Positions 1 through 5,599 of a stretch of 5,599 nucleotides of DNA are shown here, piece by piece; positions within the stretch are counted from its first letter, which is position 1; each line of letters starts with the position of its first letter. The notes beneath the pieces were generated by a model that worked only from the letters and a program-made list of their open reading frames with translations, was not told where the DNA came from and searched no databases. The position numbers and the translations under genes were made by a program. The DNA is taken from NCBI GenBank assembly GCA_022361095.1, contig JAKSBO010000188.1, positions 1-5,599 on the forward strand, in the 5' to 3' direction. Source of the stretch: Desulfobacterales bacterium (GTDB lineage: Bacteria > Desulfobacterota > Desulfobacteria > Desulfobacterales > Desulfobacteraceae).

Positions 1-1
1 C

Positions 2-421
2 CTGAATAAAGCTGAGGAAAAATTCCAGGCATATCCTTTCATGACATATGAAATTCTGGATATCGAAAAACCGCCTGGCGAACAGGGATTTGACACCGCC
101 TCCTTTGACCTGATCATTGCATCAAATGCCCTGCATGCCACAAAGAATATGGATCAGACACTGTCCCATATCCAAACATTGCTGGCACCGGGAGGTGTCC
201 TGTTAATCAGGGAGATTACCCGGTACATACCGCAGTTTGACCTTGTTTTCGGTCCGCTTCTGACCCAACTCGATGACGGGAAAAAGCGGGATGCAGAACC
301 GTTTCTGTCCATTGAGAACTGGAAAAAATTGCTGACGGCACACCGGTTTGTGGAAATCTCGGCCTTTCCCGGGCACCGTAACGGTGCGCCAGACATTGAC
401 GAACATATTATAGCTGCCCGG
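2..421 (+). other. PKS C-methyltransferase domain (cMT), C-terminal part
   Basis: Residues 1-140 are the C-terminal half of a class I AdoMet-dependent methyltransferase embedded in a PKS module. The signature FDLIIASNALHAT (residues 35-47) is typical of PKS cMT domains. LLAPGGVLLI (60-69) is the following strand of the Rossmann fold, found widely in methyltransferases of this class. The domain closes around HIIAAR (135-140). The glycine-rich AdoMet-binding motif I should lie just upstream of the window, so cofactor binding cannot be checked. Family knowledge: such domains methylate the alpha carbon of a beta-ketoacyl-ACP before ketoreduction. In yersiniabactin HMWP1 the equivalent domain adds two methyls, so one or two are both possible here. 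The domain precedes the DH-like region, whereas the usual order in reducing modules is DH then cMT. Confidence 0.88.
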
Positions 422-3400
422 ACCGATGCCCGGGCAAAAGCGGAAACAGGCCATATCATTCCTGCATTTAACTGGAAACAAATTTCGCAGGCAGAACCGC
501 AACATGCCGGAAACAGGTATGATCACCCGCTTCTAGGGCAATTGTTTTACGTTCCTTCGGGGATAACCCATCAAAATCGGATCTCCTTATCCAGCCTGCC
601 GCCTTCCTTAAGAGATCATCGTATATTCGAAGACATTGTGCTGCCGGGCGGATATTTTTTTGAAATGGCTTTGTCAGCCGGCAAAAAATGTCTTCAACAA
701 TTACCTGTACTGAAAAATGTTATGATGCATGAGGCATTGGTCATTGAACCGGATGATTCACCCGTCACGGTGCAGACAATCCTGTCCCAGGAGAAACCGG
801 GTAAATTCTCATGCGAAATATATAGTACGCCCGAATCAAAGCCCATGCAGCCAAAGCATTGGAAGCGCCATTTTTCAGGTACGCTTGAAAGGCATCCCGA
901 CGCCCTGTCCGGGGCCACAATAAAACTGGCTGAGATCCGGCACAGGTGCATCAAATCCGTAGAGCCAGGCGATCATATACCTGTAAATGCAGTTGTCCAT
1001 GATGTAACGGTGGGGAATCATGAAGCCATCGGCCGAATTACATTTCCCGAAACGGTTATCCGGGAAACAAGGGACTTTGCCATGCCACCGGCATTTCTTG
1101 ATCCCTGCCTGCTCATGTGGTCGGCCATACTGGACGAAACTCTGGGCCATGATGATGGCGCCACCTCCTATTTGCCTGTGGCGGCGGACCAGGTCTGCTA
1201 TTTTTCCAAAGCACCTGAAGACCTCCTGTGTCATGTGGCATTACGGGATCCAGCGGATAAAAACAACCTTATGGGCAACATCAGTTTATACAACATGACC
1301 GGTGAGATCGTTGCCCAAATTAAAGGGTTGCACATGAGGCCTGTAACGCCGAGGACGATTTGGGAGAACCGATATAAAAAAATAAGCTATGAAGTTTGCT
1401 GGCAGGCATACGCGGATCAAAAAATACCTGAACCTGATGTGACGCAACCCGGTTGCTGGGTTCTGCTGGCGGATGAAAGCGGTGTCGCAGAAAAATTATC
1501 CCGGGAAATCCAAGCGTCGGACGATGAGGATATTGTTGTTTTTGCCAATAAAAATCAAACCCATTCAACCGTATGGACGGTATCAGATTTTGAGGACCTG
1601 TTTAGAAATGACATCATCCCCAGGTCAATGCCATGCAAAGGTATCGTATTTATGTGGTCCCTGGATGCCCCTGATACGGACGAGGCAGCTTCTGATTCAA
1701 TCCAACAAATTACAAGATCAAATTATTTGACCCTTCTTCATCTTCTCAGGGCAAAAATTTCATCAGGACTTGAAGCACCCGGATTGTACATTGTGACCCG
1801 AAACACGCAACTTGTGGCCCCTGGCGACCGTGCGGCCTGTGTCACGAATGCCATTTTCTGGGGGGTGGGCAAAGTGATTCCCCATGAGCATCCTGAGATG
1901 CATCATGTGTGTATCGACCTTGATTCCCAAGGAACGGCAGATGAAGGAAAATTACTATGGCGTCACCTGCAGCTCACAGACGATGAGCATGAAATAGCGT
2001 TTCGGGACAGCCAAAAACTGGTGAGCAGACTGGTACGGACCCCATCTCTGAACAGGGAGTATCCGGATAATGATTCGTCCATATTCAATTCTGATGCGAC
2101 CTATATCATAACCGGTGGTTTCGGCGGCATGGGCATTGAAACCGCCAAATGGCTGGCAAAAAACAATGCAGCCGGCATTGTGTTACTCGGCCGGCATTCT
2201 CCATCCGCATCCGCACTTGAATCAATACAGGAGATCCGGGATGCCGGTGTTGAAGTCATATCCAGGCAGGTAAATATCGGTGACCGGGACTCCTTATCAA
2301 ACGCATTGCATGAGATCAGGACATCCATGCCGGCCATAAGAGGCGTTTTGCATCTGGCAGGTGTTTTAGGCGAAGGCGATATGCTGCGGCAAGATGTCAA
2401 AGAGATGGAACCTGTCATGGCACCTAAGATGGAAGGTGCATGGAACCTGCATCTTTTAACAAAAAACGATCCCCTTGATCATTTTGTAATGTTCTCCTCA
2501 ATCACATCCCTATGGGGTGGCCACGGGCTTGGCGCCTACAGTGCGTCAAATATGTTCCTGGATCTTTTAGCGTCCTATAGAAAAGCGCATGGATTACCTG
2601 CCTTGAGTATCAACTGGGGCGCTTTTTCCGAAAAAGGCATGATTGCACAGGATGAAGCAGGCGCAAAGCTAAGAGCTAAAGCAGGTATTGATGCCTTTAC
2701 TCCCCAAGAAGCCCTGGCACACCTTTTTACCGCCATGGGGCTTAAGAATCACCACATCTGCCTTGCCAAAATCCGCTGGCCCGAATTTTTCAGCCGCGGA
2801 CTCATGGCCAACAACAAATTGTTGGCCCACCTGAAAACAACGGTTCCGGAAACAGCGCCAGCCGATAAAGGGTCAAACTTTCTGTCACAATTTGCCATAT
2901 CGCCATTGAACGAACAGCATGACCTGTTGGAAAACCTGCTGAAACAAAAGATATCTGAGACGCTCCGGATTGCAACAGCAGATCTTGCCGCGCATACGGA
3001 TCTTATCGGGATGGGAATGGATTCTTTGATTTTCCTTGAATTGTCACAATCGCTGGGCAGGGAACTTGAGGTACAGATTCCCCCCCACACTCTTTTCAAA
3101 GAACCGACAATCAAAGGCCTGACCAACAATATCCTGGAAATGATCAGTAAAGATAAAGACACGGAAGCAAAAGGCGATGTGACAAAATATTTTACCCTGC
3201 GGACAGACCCTGAAAACAGGTTTGAACCCTTTGAACTTACGGATATTCAGCAGGCATACTGGGTGGGCAGACATGGGGTTATGGGCATGGGAAAAATTGC
3301 ATGCCATACCTATTATGAGTTGGATATCAGCGATCTGGACATGGCGCGATACTCCCAGGCCTGGAATACGCTGATAAAACGCCATGAAATGCTGCGTGTC

Positions 3401-5599
3401 ATTGTCCTGCCGGATGGGCGGCAGCAAATCCTGGAAACCGTCCCTGAATTTGAAATCGATATCTCAGACTTCACAGGGCAGGATTCGAATACTGTTAATT
3501 CCCGATTGGCGTCCATACGGGAAAGGATGTCACACCAGATATTTCAAACGGATAGATGGCCGCTTTTCGAGGTAAACGTATCATTGCTGAATGAAAAGAC
3601 AAGCCGTGTGCATATGAGCCTGGATCTCCTGTTCGCGGATGCCCACAGCATCAGGCGGATATTCTACGAATTGCATACCTTTTATAATGATCCGGAATCG
3701 GCACCGGATACACCTGATATCTCATTCCGTGACTATGTCATCAGTGAAAGAAACTTCAGGGAATCCGTTCTTTATGACGCGGCAAAAACATATTGGTGCA
3801 ACAGGCTTGAAACCCTGCCCAAAGCACCGGAACTGCCGATCATCAAGCAACTGCAGGATATTGACAATCCGTACTTTAAAAGAAGGATTCGAACAATAGG
3901 GGCAAAGAAGTGGGCCGGGCTAAAACAACATGCATCCCGTACCGGTATAACTCCGGCCGGATTATTGCTATCCGCATATGCAAAAATTCTTTCTCAATGG
4001 AGCAGGACAAACCGGTTCTCCATCAACTTAACCGTATTCAACCGGCTGGCAGTGCATCCCCGGATTAATGACATCATAGGAGATTTCACTTCCGTCATGT
4101 TTCTTGAGGTTGATGATTCACAACATCTCTCATTTAAAGAATTTACAAAACAGGTACAGAATCAATTATGGCGGGATATGGAACACCGCTTTTTCAGCGG
4201 GGTAGAATTCCTCCGGGAACTTGCCCAGGCCCGAGCCAATCCTTCAATGGAAATTATGCCGGTTGTCTTTACAAGCAATCTCACCGGAGATACATTCCCC
4301 AAAGACACATCCCCTGGAGAGGAGAATATATTTTCACTGGTTGACAAGGCGGTTTATGGCATCAGCCAGACGCCCCAGGTCTGGATAGATCTCCAGGTTG
4401 CCGAAACCAATGGGGAGCTCGTCGTATTTTTAGACGCTGTGGAAGATCTTTTCCCCCAAGGGATGCTGGATGACATGTTTGCCGCTTACGGCACGTTACT
4501 GGATATCCTTTCCACGGATGAGAAAACCTGGTCCCGGTCAACGTTCCGCCTCCTCCCGGATTACCAGACTCAAAAAAGAACAGAGGTCAATGCAACAACT
4601 TCCGATATATCAGGATCCCTGCTCCACGAGTTGTTTGAAAAACAGGCACTGGCGTATCCGGATCATATAGCTGTGGCAACTTCCGATTGTTCCGTCACAT
4701 ATGGGAAATTATCCCGGTTATCAAATCAACTTGGATATCAGTTGCAGCAAAATGGAGCGGAAAAAAATACCTTGGTTGCCGTCGTCATGGAAAAAGGGTG
4801 GGAACAGGTTGCGGCAGTCCTGGGGATTTTAAAATCCGGGGCTGCTTATCTGCCGGTGGATCCCGATGTGCCTGGAGAGAGACTTCGGCATCTTCTCAAA
4901 GACGGTGACGTCAGGTTGGTATTGACCCAGCCCGGGTTGGACCAGGATTTGGACTGGCCTGAAAATGTCAGCAGATTTGTCGTTGATATGCATGACAACA
5001 GCAGCCCGGATGTAACCCCCCATCAAACCGGGCGATCACCCGAAGATCTGGCCTATGTCATTTATACCTCCGGTTCCACAGGGCTTCCCAAAGGGGTTAT
5101 GATTGACCACCAGGGTGCGGTCAACACAATCCTGGATATCAACAGCCGTTTCCATGTGACCCGGAATGATAATATCTTTGCCCTGTCAAACCTGAATTTT
5201 GACCTTTCCGTATACGATATTTTCGGAACTTTGGCTGCGGGTGGCACCATTGTCATGCCGGATGATGCGTTGCGCAAAGATCCGGGCCATTGGTTATCCA
5301 TGATAAAGGAGAAACACGTAACAGTCTGGAATTCCGTACCCGCATTGATGCAGATGCTGGTGGAATATGTCTCCGGCAGGGATGAATTCCATATTGACAC
5401 CCTTCGTTTGGTTCTCCTCAGCGGTGACTGGATCCCCCTTGGCCTGCCGGATAAAATCAGAAATCAATTTGACCCGGCAGAGATAATCAGCCTGGGCGGT
5501 GCCACCGAAGCATCCATCTGGTCCATCCTGTATCCCGTCAAGACGGTTGATGTGAATTGGAACAGCATCCCCTATGGCCGGCCCATGACCAACCAGAAC
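2..5599 (+). CDS. Hybrid PKS-NRPS megasynthase, internal fragment (cMT-DH-KR-ACP-Cy-A), open at both ends
   Basis: One uninterrupted frame of 1866 codons fills the window; neither the start nor the stop codon is present. Domains in order: end of a C-methyltransferase (residues 1-140), DH-like (about 175-448), ketoreductase (about 459-930), ACP (about 970-1050), heterocyclization condensation domain (about 1060-1510) and a cysteine-type adenylation domain (1541 to the end, truncated after core A5). The protein is a cytoplasmic assembly-line enzyme that carries intermediates as thioesters on phosphopantetheine arms. The part seen should take a ketide, alpha-methylate it, reduce its beta-keto group, and condense and cyclize it with cysteine to a thiazoline. 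A KS and AT are expected just upstream, and a carrier protein downstream of the A domain. Codon use looks even along the frame, with no sign of a recombination joint. The final natural product cannot be named from this fragment; yersiniabactin-, epothilone- and curacin-type pathways share this PKS-to-Cys-thiazoline junction. Confidence 0.97.
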   Translation, partial: MNKAEEKFQAYPFMTYEILDIEKPPGEQGFDTASFDLIIASNALHATKNMDQTLSHIQTLLAPGGVLLIREITRYIPQFDLVFGPLLTQLDDGKKRDAEPFLSIENWKKLLTAHRFVEISAFPGHRNGAPDIDEHIIAARTDARAKAETGHIIPAFNWKQISQAEPQHAGNRYDHPLLGQLFYVPSGITHQNRISLSSLPPSLRDHRIFEDIVLPGGYFFEMALSAGKKCLQQLPVLKNVMMHEALVIEPDDSPVTVQTILSQEKPGKFSCEIYSTPESKPMQPKHWKRHFSGTLERHPDALSGATIKLAEIRHRCIKSVEPGDHIPVNAVVHDVTVGNHEAIGRITFPETVIRETRDFAMPPAFLDPCLLMWSAILDETLGHDDGATSYLPVAADQVCYFSKAPEDLLCHVALRDPADKNNLMGNISLYNMTGEIVAQIKGLHMRPVTPRTIWENRYKKISYEVCWQAYADQKIPEPDVTQPGCWVLLADESGVAEKLSREIQASDDEDIVVFANKNQTHSTVWTVSDFEDLFRNDIIPRSMPCKGIVFMWSLDAPDTDEAASDSIQQITRSNYLTLLHLLRAKISSGLEAPGLYIVTRNTQLVAPGDRAACVTNAIFWGVGKVIPHEHPEMHHVCIDLDSQGTADEGKLLWRHLQLTDDEHEIAFRDSQKLVSRLVRTPSLNREYPDNDSSIFNSDATYIITGGFGGMGIETAKWLAKNNAAGIVLLGRHSPSASALESIQEIRDAGVEVISRQVNIGDRDSLSNALHEIRTSMPAIRGVLHLAGVLGEGDMLRQDVKEMEPVMAPKMEGAWNLHLLTKNDPLDHFVMFSSITSLWGGHGLGAYSASNMFLDLLASYRKAHGLPALSINWGAFSEKGMIAQDEAGAKLRAKAGIDAFTPQEALAHLFTAMGLKNHHICLAKIRWPEFFSRGLMANNKLLAHLKTTVPETAPADKGSNFLSQFAISPLNEQHDLLENLLKQKISETLRIATADLAAHTDLIGMGMDSLIFLELSQSLGRELEVQIPPHTLFKEPTIKGLTNNILEMISKDKDTEAKGDVTKYFTLRTDPENRFEPFELTDIQQAYWVGRHGVMGMGKIACHTYYELDISDLDMARYSQAWNTLIKRHEMLRVIVLPDGRQQILETVPEFEIDISDFTGQDSNTVNSRLASIRERMSHQIFQTDRWPLFEVNVSLLNEKTSRVHMSLDLLFADAHSIRRIFYELHTFYNDPESAPDTPDISFRDYVISERNFRESVLYDAAKTYWCNRLETLPKAPELPIIKQLQDIDNPYFKRRIRTIGAKKWAGLKQHASRTGITPAGLLLSAYAKILSQWSRTNRFSINLTVFNRLAVHPRINDIIGDFTSVMFLEVDDSQHLSFKEFTKQVQNQLWRDMEHRFFSGVEFLRELAQARANPSMEIMPVVFTSNLTGDTFPKDTSPGEENIFSLVDKAVYGISQTPQVWIDLQVAETNGELVVFLDAVEDLFPQGMLDDMFAAYGTLLDILSTDEKTWSRSTFRLLPDYQTQKRTEVNATTSDISGSLLHELFEKQALAYPDHIAVATSDCSVTYGKLSRLSNQLGYQLQQNGAEKNTLVAVVMEKGWEQVAAVLGILKSGAAYLPVDPDVPGERLRHLLKDGDVRLVLTQPGLDQDLDWPENVSRFVVDMHDNSSPDVTPHQTGRSPEDLAYVIYTSGSTGLPKGVMIDHQGAVNTILDINSRFHVTRNDNIFALSNLNFDLSVYDIFGTLAAGGTIVMPDDALRKDPGHWLSMIKEKHVTVWNSVPALMQMLVEYVSGRDEFHIDTLRLVLLSGDWIPLGLPDKIRNQFDPAEIISLGGATEASIWSILYPVKTVDVNWNSIPYGRPMTNQN
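524..1345 (+). other. PKS dehydratase-fold domain (DH), probably impaired
   Basis: Residues about 175-448 look like a PKS dehydratase double hotdog. It opens with HPLLGQ (175-180), a common DH start. The sequence LPPSLRDHRIFEDIVLPG (199-216) carries the catalytic His206 and Pro215 of the HxxxGxxxxP motif, but Glu210 stands where Gly is expected. In the second hotdog the catalytic Asp is present at 367 (PPAFLDPCLLMW), but the usual Gln/His four residues later is Leu371. LPVAADQV (391-398) fits the strand that follows in DH domains. The YGPxF motif expected near residues 324-330 is not recognisable (GDHIPVN there). His and Asp survive while three supporting motifs are altered. Dehydration is therefore doubtful, and the domain may be structural or act in an unusual way. 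Its position after the cMT is also non-canonical. Fold assignment is fairly secure; activity is inference. Confidence 0.75.
1376..2086 (+). other. Ketoreductase structural subdomain (psi-KR)
   Basis: Residues about 459-695 lie between the DH-like region and the catalytic ketoreductase and fit the truncated Rossmann-like structural half of a PKS ketoreductase. The segment starts with SYEVCWQ (462-468), which resembles the YxxxW opening of this subdomain. It continues with a nucleotide-fold-like strand (CWVLLADESG, about 446-475 plus downstream) and then KGIVFMWSLD (about 546-555), LTLLHLLRA, LYIVTRNTQ and AIFWGVGKVIPHEHPE. The last parallels the GLGRVxxxEHP stretch ahead of catalytic KRs. No catalytic residues are expected here. 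The direct junction to the KR, with no medium-chain reductase between, shows that this module has no enoylreductase in the usual place. Confidence 0.82.
2096..2791 (+). other. PKS ketoreductase catalytic domain (KR), intact, A-type-like fingerprint
   Basis: Residues about 699-930 form a short-chain dehydrogenase-type ketoreductase that reduces the beta-keto group with NADPH. The cofactor loop is TGGFGGMG (704-711). The catalytic residues are Lys809 (in MAPKMEGAWNLH), Ser833 (FSS), Tyr846 and Asn850 (YSASN). The spacings K to Y of 37, S to Y of 13 and Y to N of 4 match those of well-studied modular KRs. The stereochemistry loop reads VLGEG (788-792) instead of VLDDG, so the LDD mark of B-type KRs is missing. 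Trp838, eight residues before the Tyr, matches the A-type tryptophan. This predicts an L-configured hydroxyl, but fingerprint rules are less reliable outside actinomycete PKSs. LSINWGAF (868-875) and AKIRWPEFF (922-930) are typical of the lid and the domain end. Confidence 0.92.
2909..3151 (+). other. Acyl carrier protein domain (ACP)
   Basis: Residues about 970-1050 form a four-helix carrier domain. Helix I is LLENLLKQKISETLRI (about 975-990). The phosphopantetheine site GMGMDSL has its serine at 1008 (codon at bases 3023-3025). The helix III region, VQIPPHTLFKEPTIKGL, matches the PKS ACP consensus rather than a peptidyl carrier. The serine would be charged with 4'-phosphopantetheine by a PPTase encoded elsewhere. 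The ACP holds the methylated, reduced ketide and presents it to the next domain. A charged linker of about 20 residues rich in Lys, Asp and Glu (about 1051-1072) separates it from the Cy domain, so the PKS-to-NRPS transfer takes place within one chain and needs no docking domain. Confidence 0.95.
3182..4534 (+). other. NRPS heterocyclization domain (Cy)
   Basis: Residues about 1061-1512 are a condensation-superfamily domain of the heterocyclization subtype. It opens with FELTDIQQAYWVGR (1077-1090), typical of Cy domains of siderophore and thiazole synthetases. LIKRHEMLR (1124-1132) is the next core. The usual HHxxxDG is replaced by DLLFADAHS (1208-1216), which satisfies the Cy motif DxxxxDxxS with Asp1208, Asp1213 and Ser1216. 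Later Cy cores are present: LTVFNR (1343-1348), GDFTS (1360-1364), FFSGVEFLREL, PVVFTSN and SQTPQVWID (1455-1463). Thr1424 and Asp1463 occupy the positions linked in Cy structural work to cyclodehydration. The loop between them seems somewhat longer than I recall from other Cy domains. Role: amide formation between the ACP-bound ketide and cysteine, then ring closure and loss of water to a thiazoline. All diagnostic residues are intact, so activity is likely. Confidence 0.94.
4622..5599 (+). other. NRPS adenylation domain (A), cysteine code, truncated by the window end
   Basis: Residues 1541-1866 are the N-terminal part of an amino-acid-activating adenylation domain, which uses ATP to make aminoacyl-AMP and loads the following carrier protein. 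Visible cores: A1 VTYGKLSRLSNQL (from 1565), A2 ILKSGAAYLPVDP (1609-1621), A3 YTSGSTGLPKG (1688-1698), A4 FDLSVYDIFG (1733-1742) and A5 GGATEASIW (1832-1840). The window ends shortly after, at IPYGRPMTNQ, before A7-A10. Aligned to the GrsA positions, the specificity residues are Asp1734, Leu1735, Tyr1738, Asn1777, Leu1805, Ser1807, Leu1831, Ile1839 and Trp1840. This is the DLYNLSLIW code known for cysteine (the tenth residue, Lys of A10, is beyond the window). The preceding Cy domain agrees with cysteine as substrate. In some relatives a methyltransferase or oxidase is inserted late in this domain; that cannot be seen here. Confidence 0.95.

Noticed and set aside
421..523. Possible extra small domain between the cMT and the DH
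   Set aside because: About 35 residues without a recognisable motif (rich in Ala, Gln and Glu, ending NRYDHPLLG). This is best read as a linker.
3080..3086. Run of seven C bases as a possible frameshift or programmed slippage site
   Set aside because: The frame before and after the run is the same and reads a normal ACP sequence (VQIPPHTLF), so there is no shift to explain and no second product is suggested.
2749..3162. Long open frame on the minus strand (137 codons)
   Set aside because: It lies opposite the KR end and the ACP, where the + strand frame carries clear conserved motifs. The translation is low in complexity, rich in Ser and Arg, and resembles no known family. The other antisense frames (for example 5062-5400, 3044-3427, 875-1234 and 2101-2418) fail for the same reason.
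3152..3220. Possible gene boundary between the PKS part and the NRPS part
   Set aside because: The frame runs straight through from the ACP to the Cy domain with no stop codon. No in-frame ATG preceded by a convincing ribosome binding site is seen in the linker, so the two parts are one polypeptide here.

Overview
The window lies entirely inside one very large gene. A single frame on the + strand (codons starting at base 2) stays open from base 2 to base 5599. It encodes 1866 residues with no stop, no start and no frameshift, so both ends of the gene are outside the window. I read every codon of this frame and found recognisable megasynthase domains along its length. The product is a hybrid polyketide synthase / non-ribosomal peptide synthetase (PKS-NRPS).

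Layout, with residues numbered from base 2: (1) the C-terminal part of an AdoMet-dependent C-methyltransferase (cMT), residues 1-140; (2) a dehydratase-fold domain (DH) with a damaged active-site signature, about 175-448; (3) a ketoreductase (KR), made of a structural half (about 459-695) and a catalytic half (about 699-930) with an intact K-S-Y-N tetrad; (4) an acyl carrier protein (ACP) with its phosphopantetheine serine at 1008; (5) a heterocyclization-type condensation domain (Cy) with the diagnostic DxxxxDxxS motif at 1208-1216; (6) an adenylation domain (A) from about 1541 to the window end, whose visible specificity residues read D-L-Y-N-L-S-L-I-W, the known cysteine code. The KS and AT expected upstream, and the rest of the A domain plus the peptidyl carrier protein expected downstream, are not visible.

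Inferred chemistry: a ketide is C-methylated at the alpha carbon and its beta-ketone is reduced. It probably stays a beta-alcohol, because the DH looks impaired and no enoylreductase is present. The ACP then hands it to the Cy domain, which joins it to cysteine and closes a thiazoline ring. The same logic (cMT-KR-ACP-Cy) ends the yersiniabactin synthetase HMWP1. PKS-to-Cy-A(Cys) junctions also occur in the epothilone and curacin pathways. Here the Cy and A domains follow the PKS module in one polypeptide, and an extra DH-like domain sits after the methyltransferase.

The organism is a bacterium. Base composition looks roughly balanced, and Arg codons cgg and agg, Pro ccg and Ile ata are all in regular use. 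This would suit a Gram-negative such as a Desulfobacterota member or another proteobacterium, but that is a weak inference. No RNA genes, mobile elements, CRISPR arrays, promoters or terminators were found, and no intergenic DNA is present.
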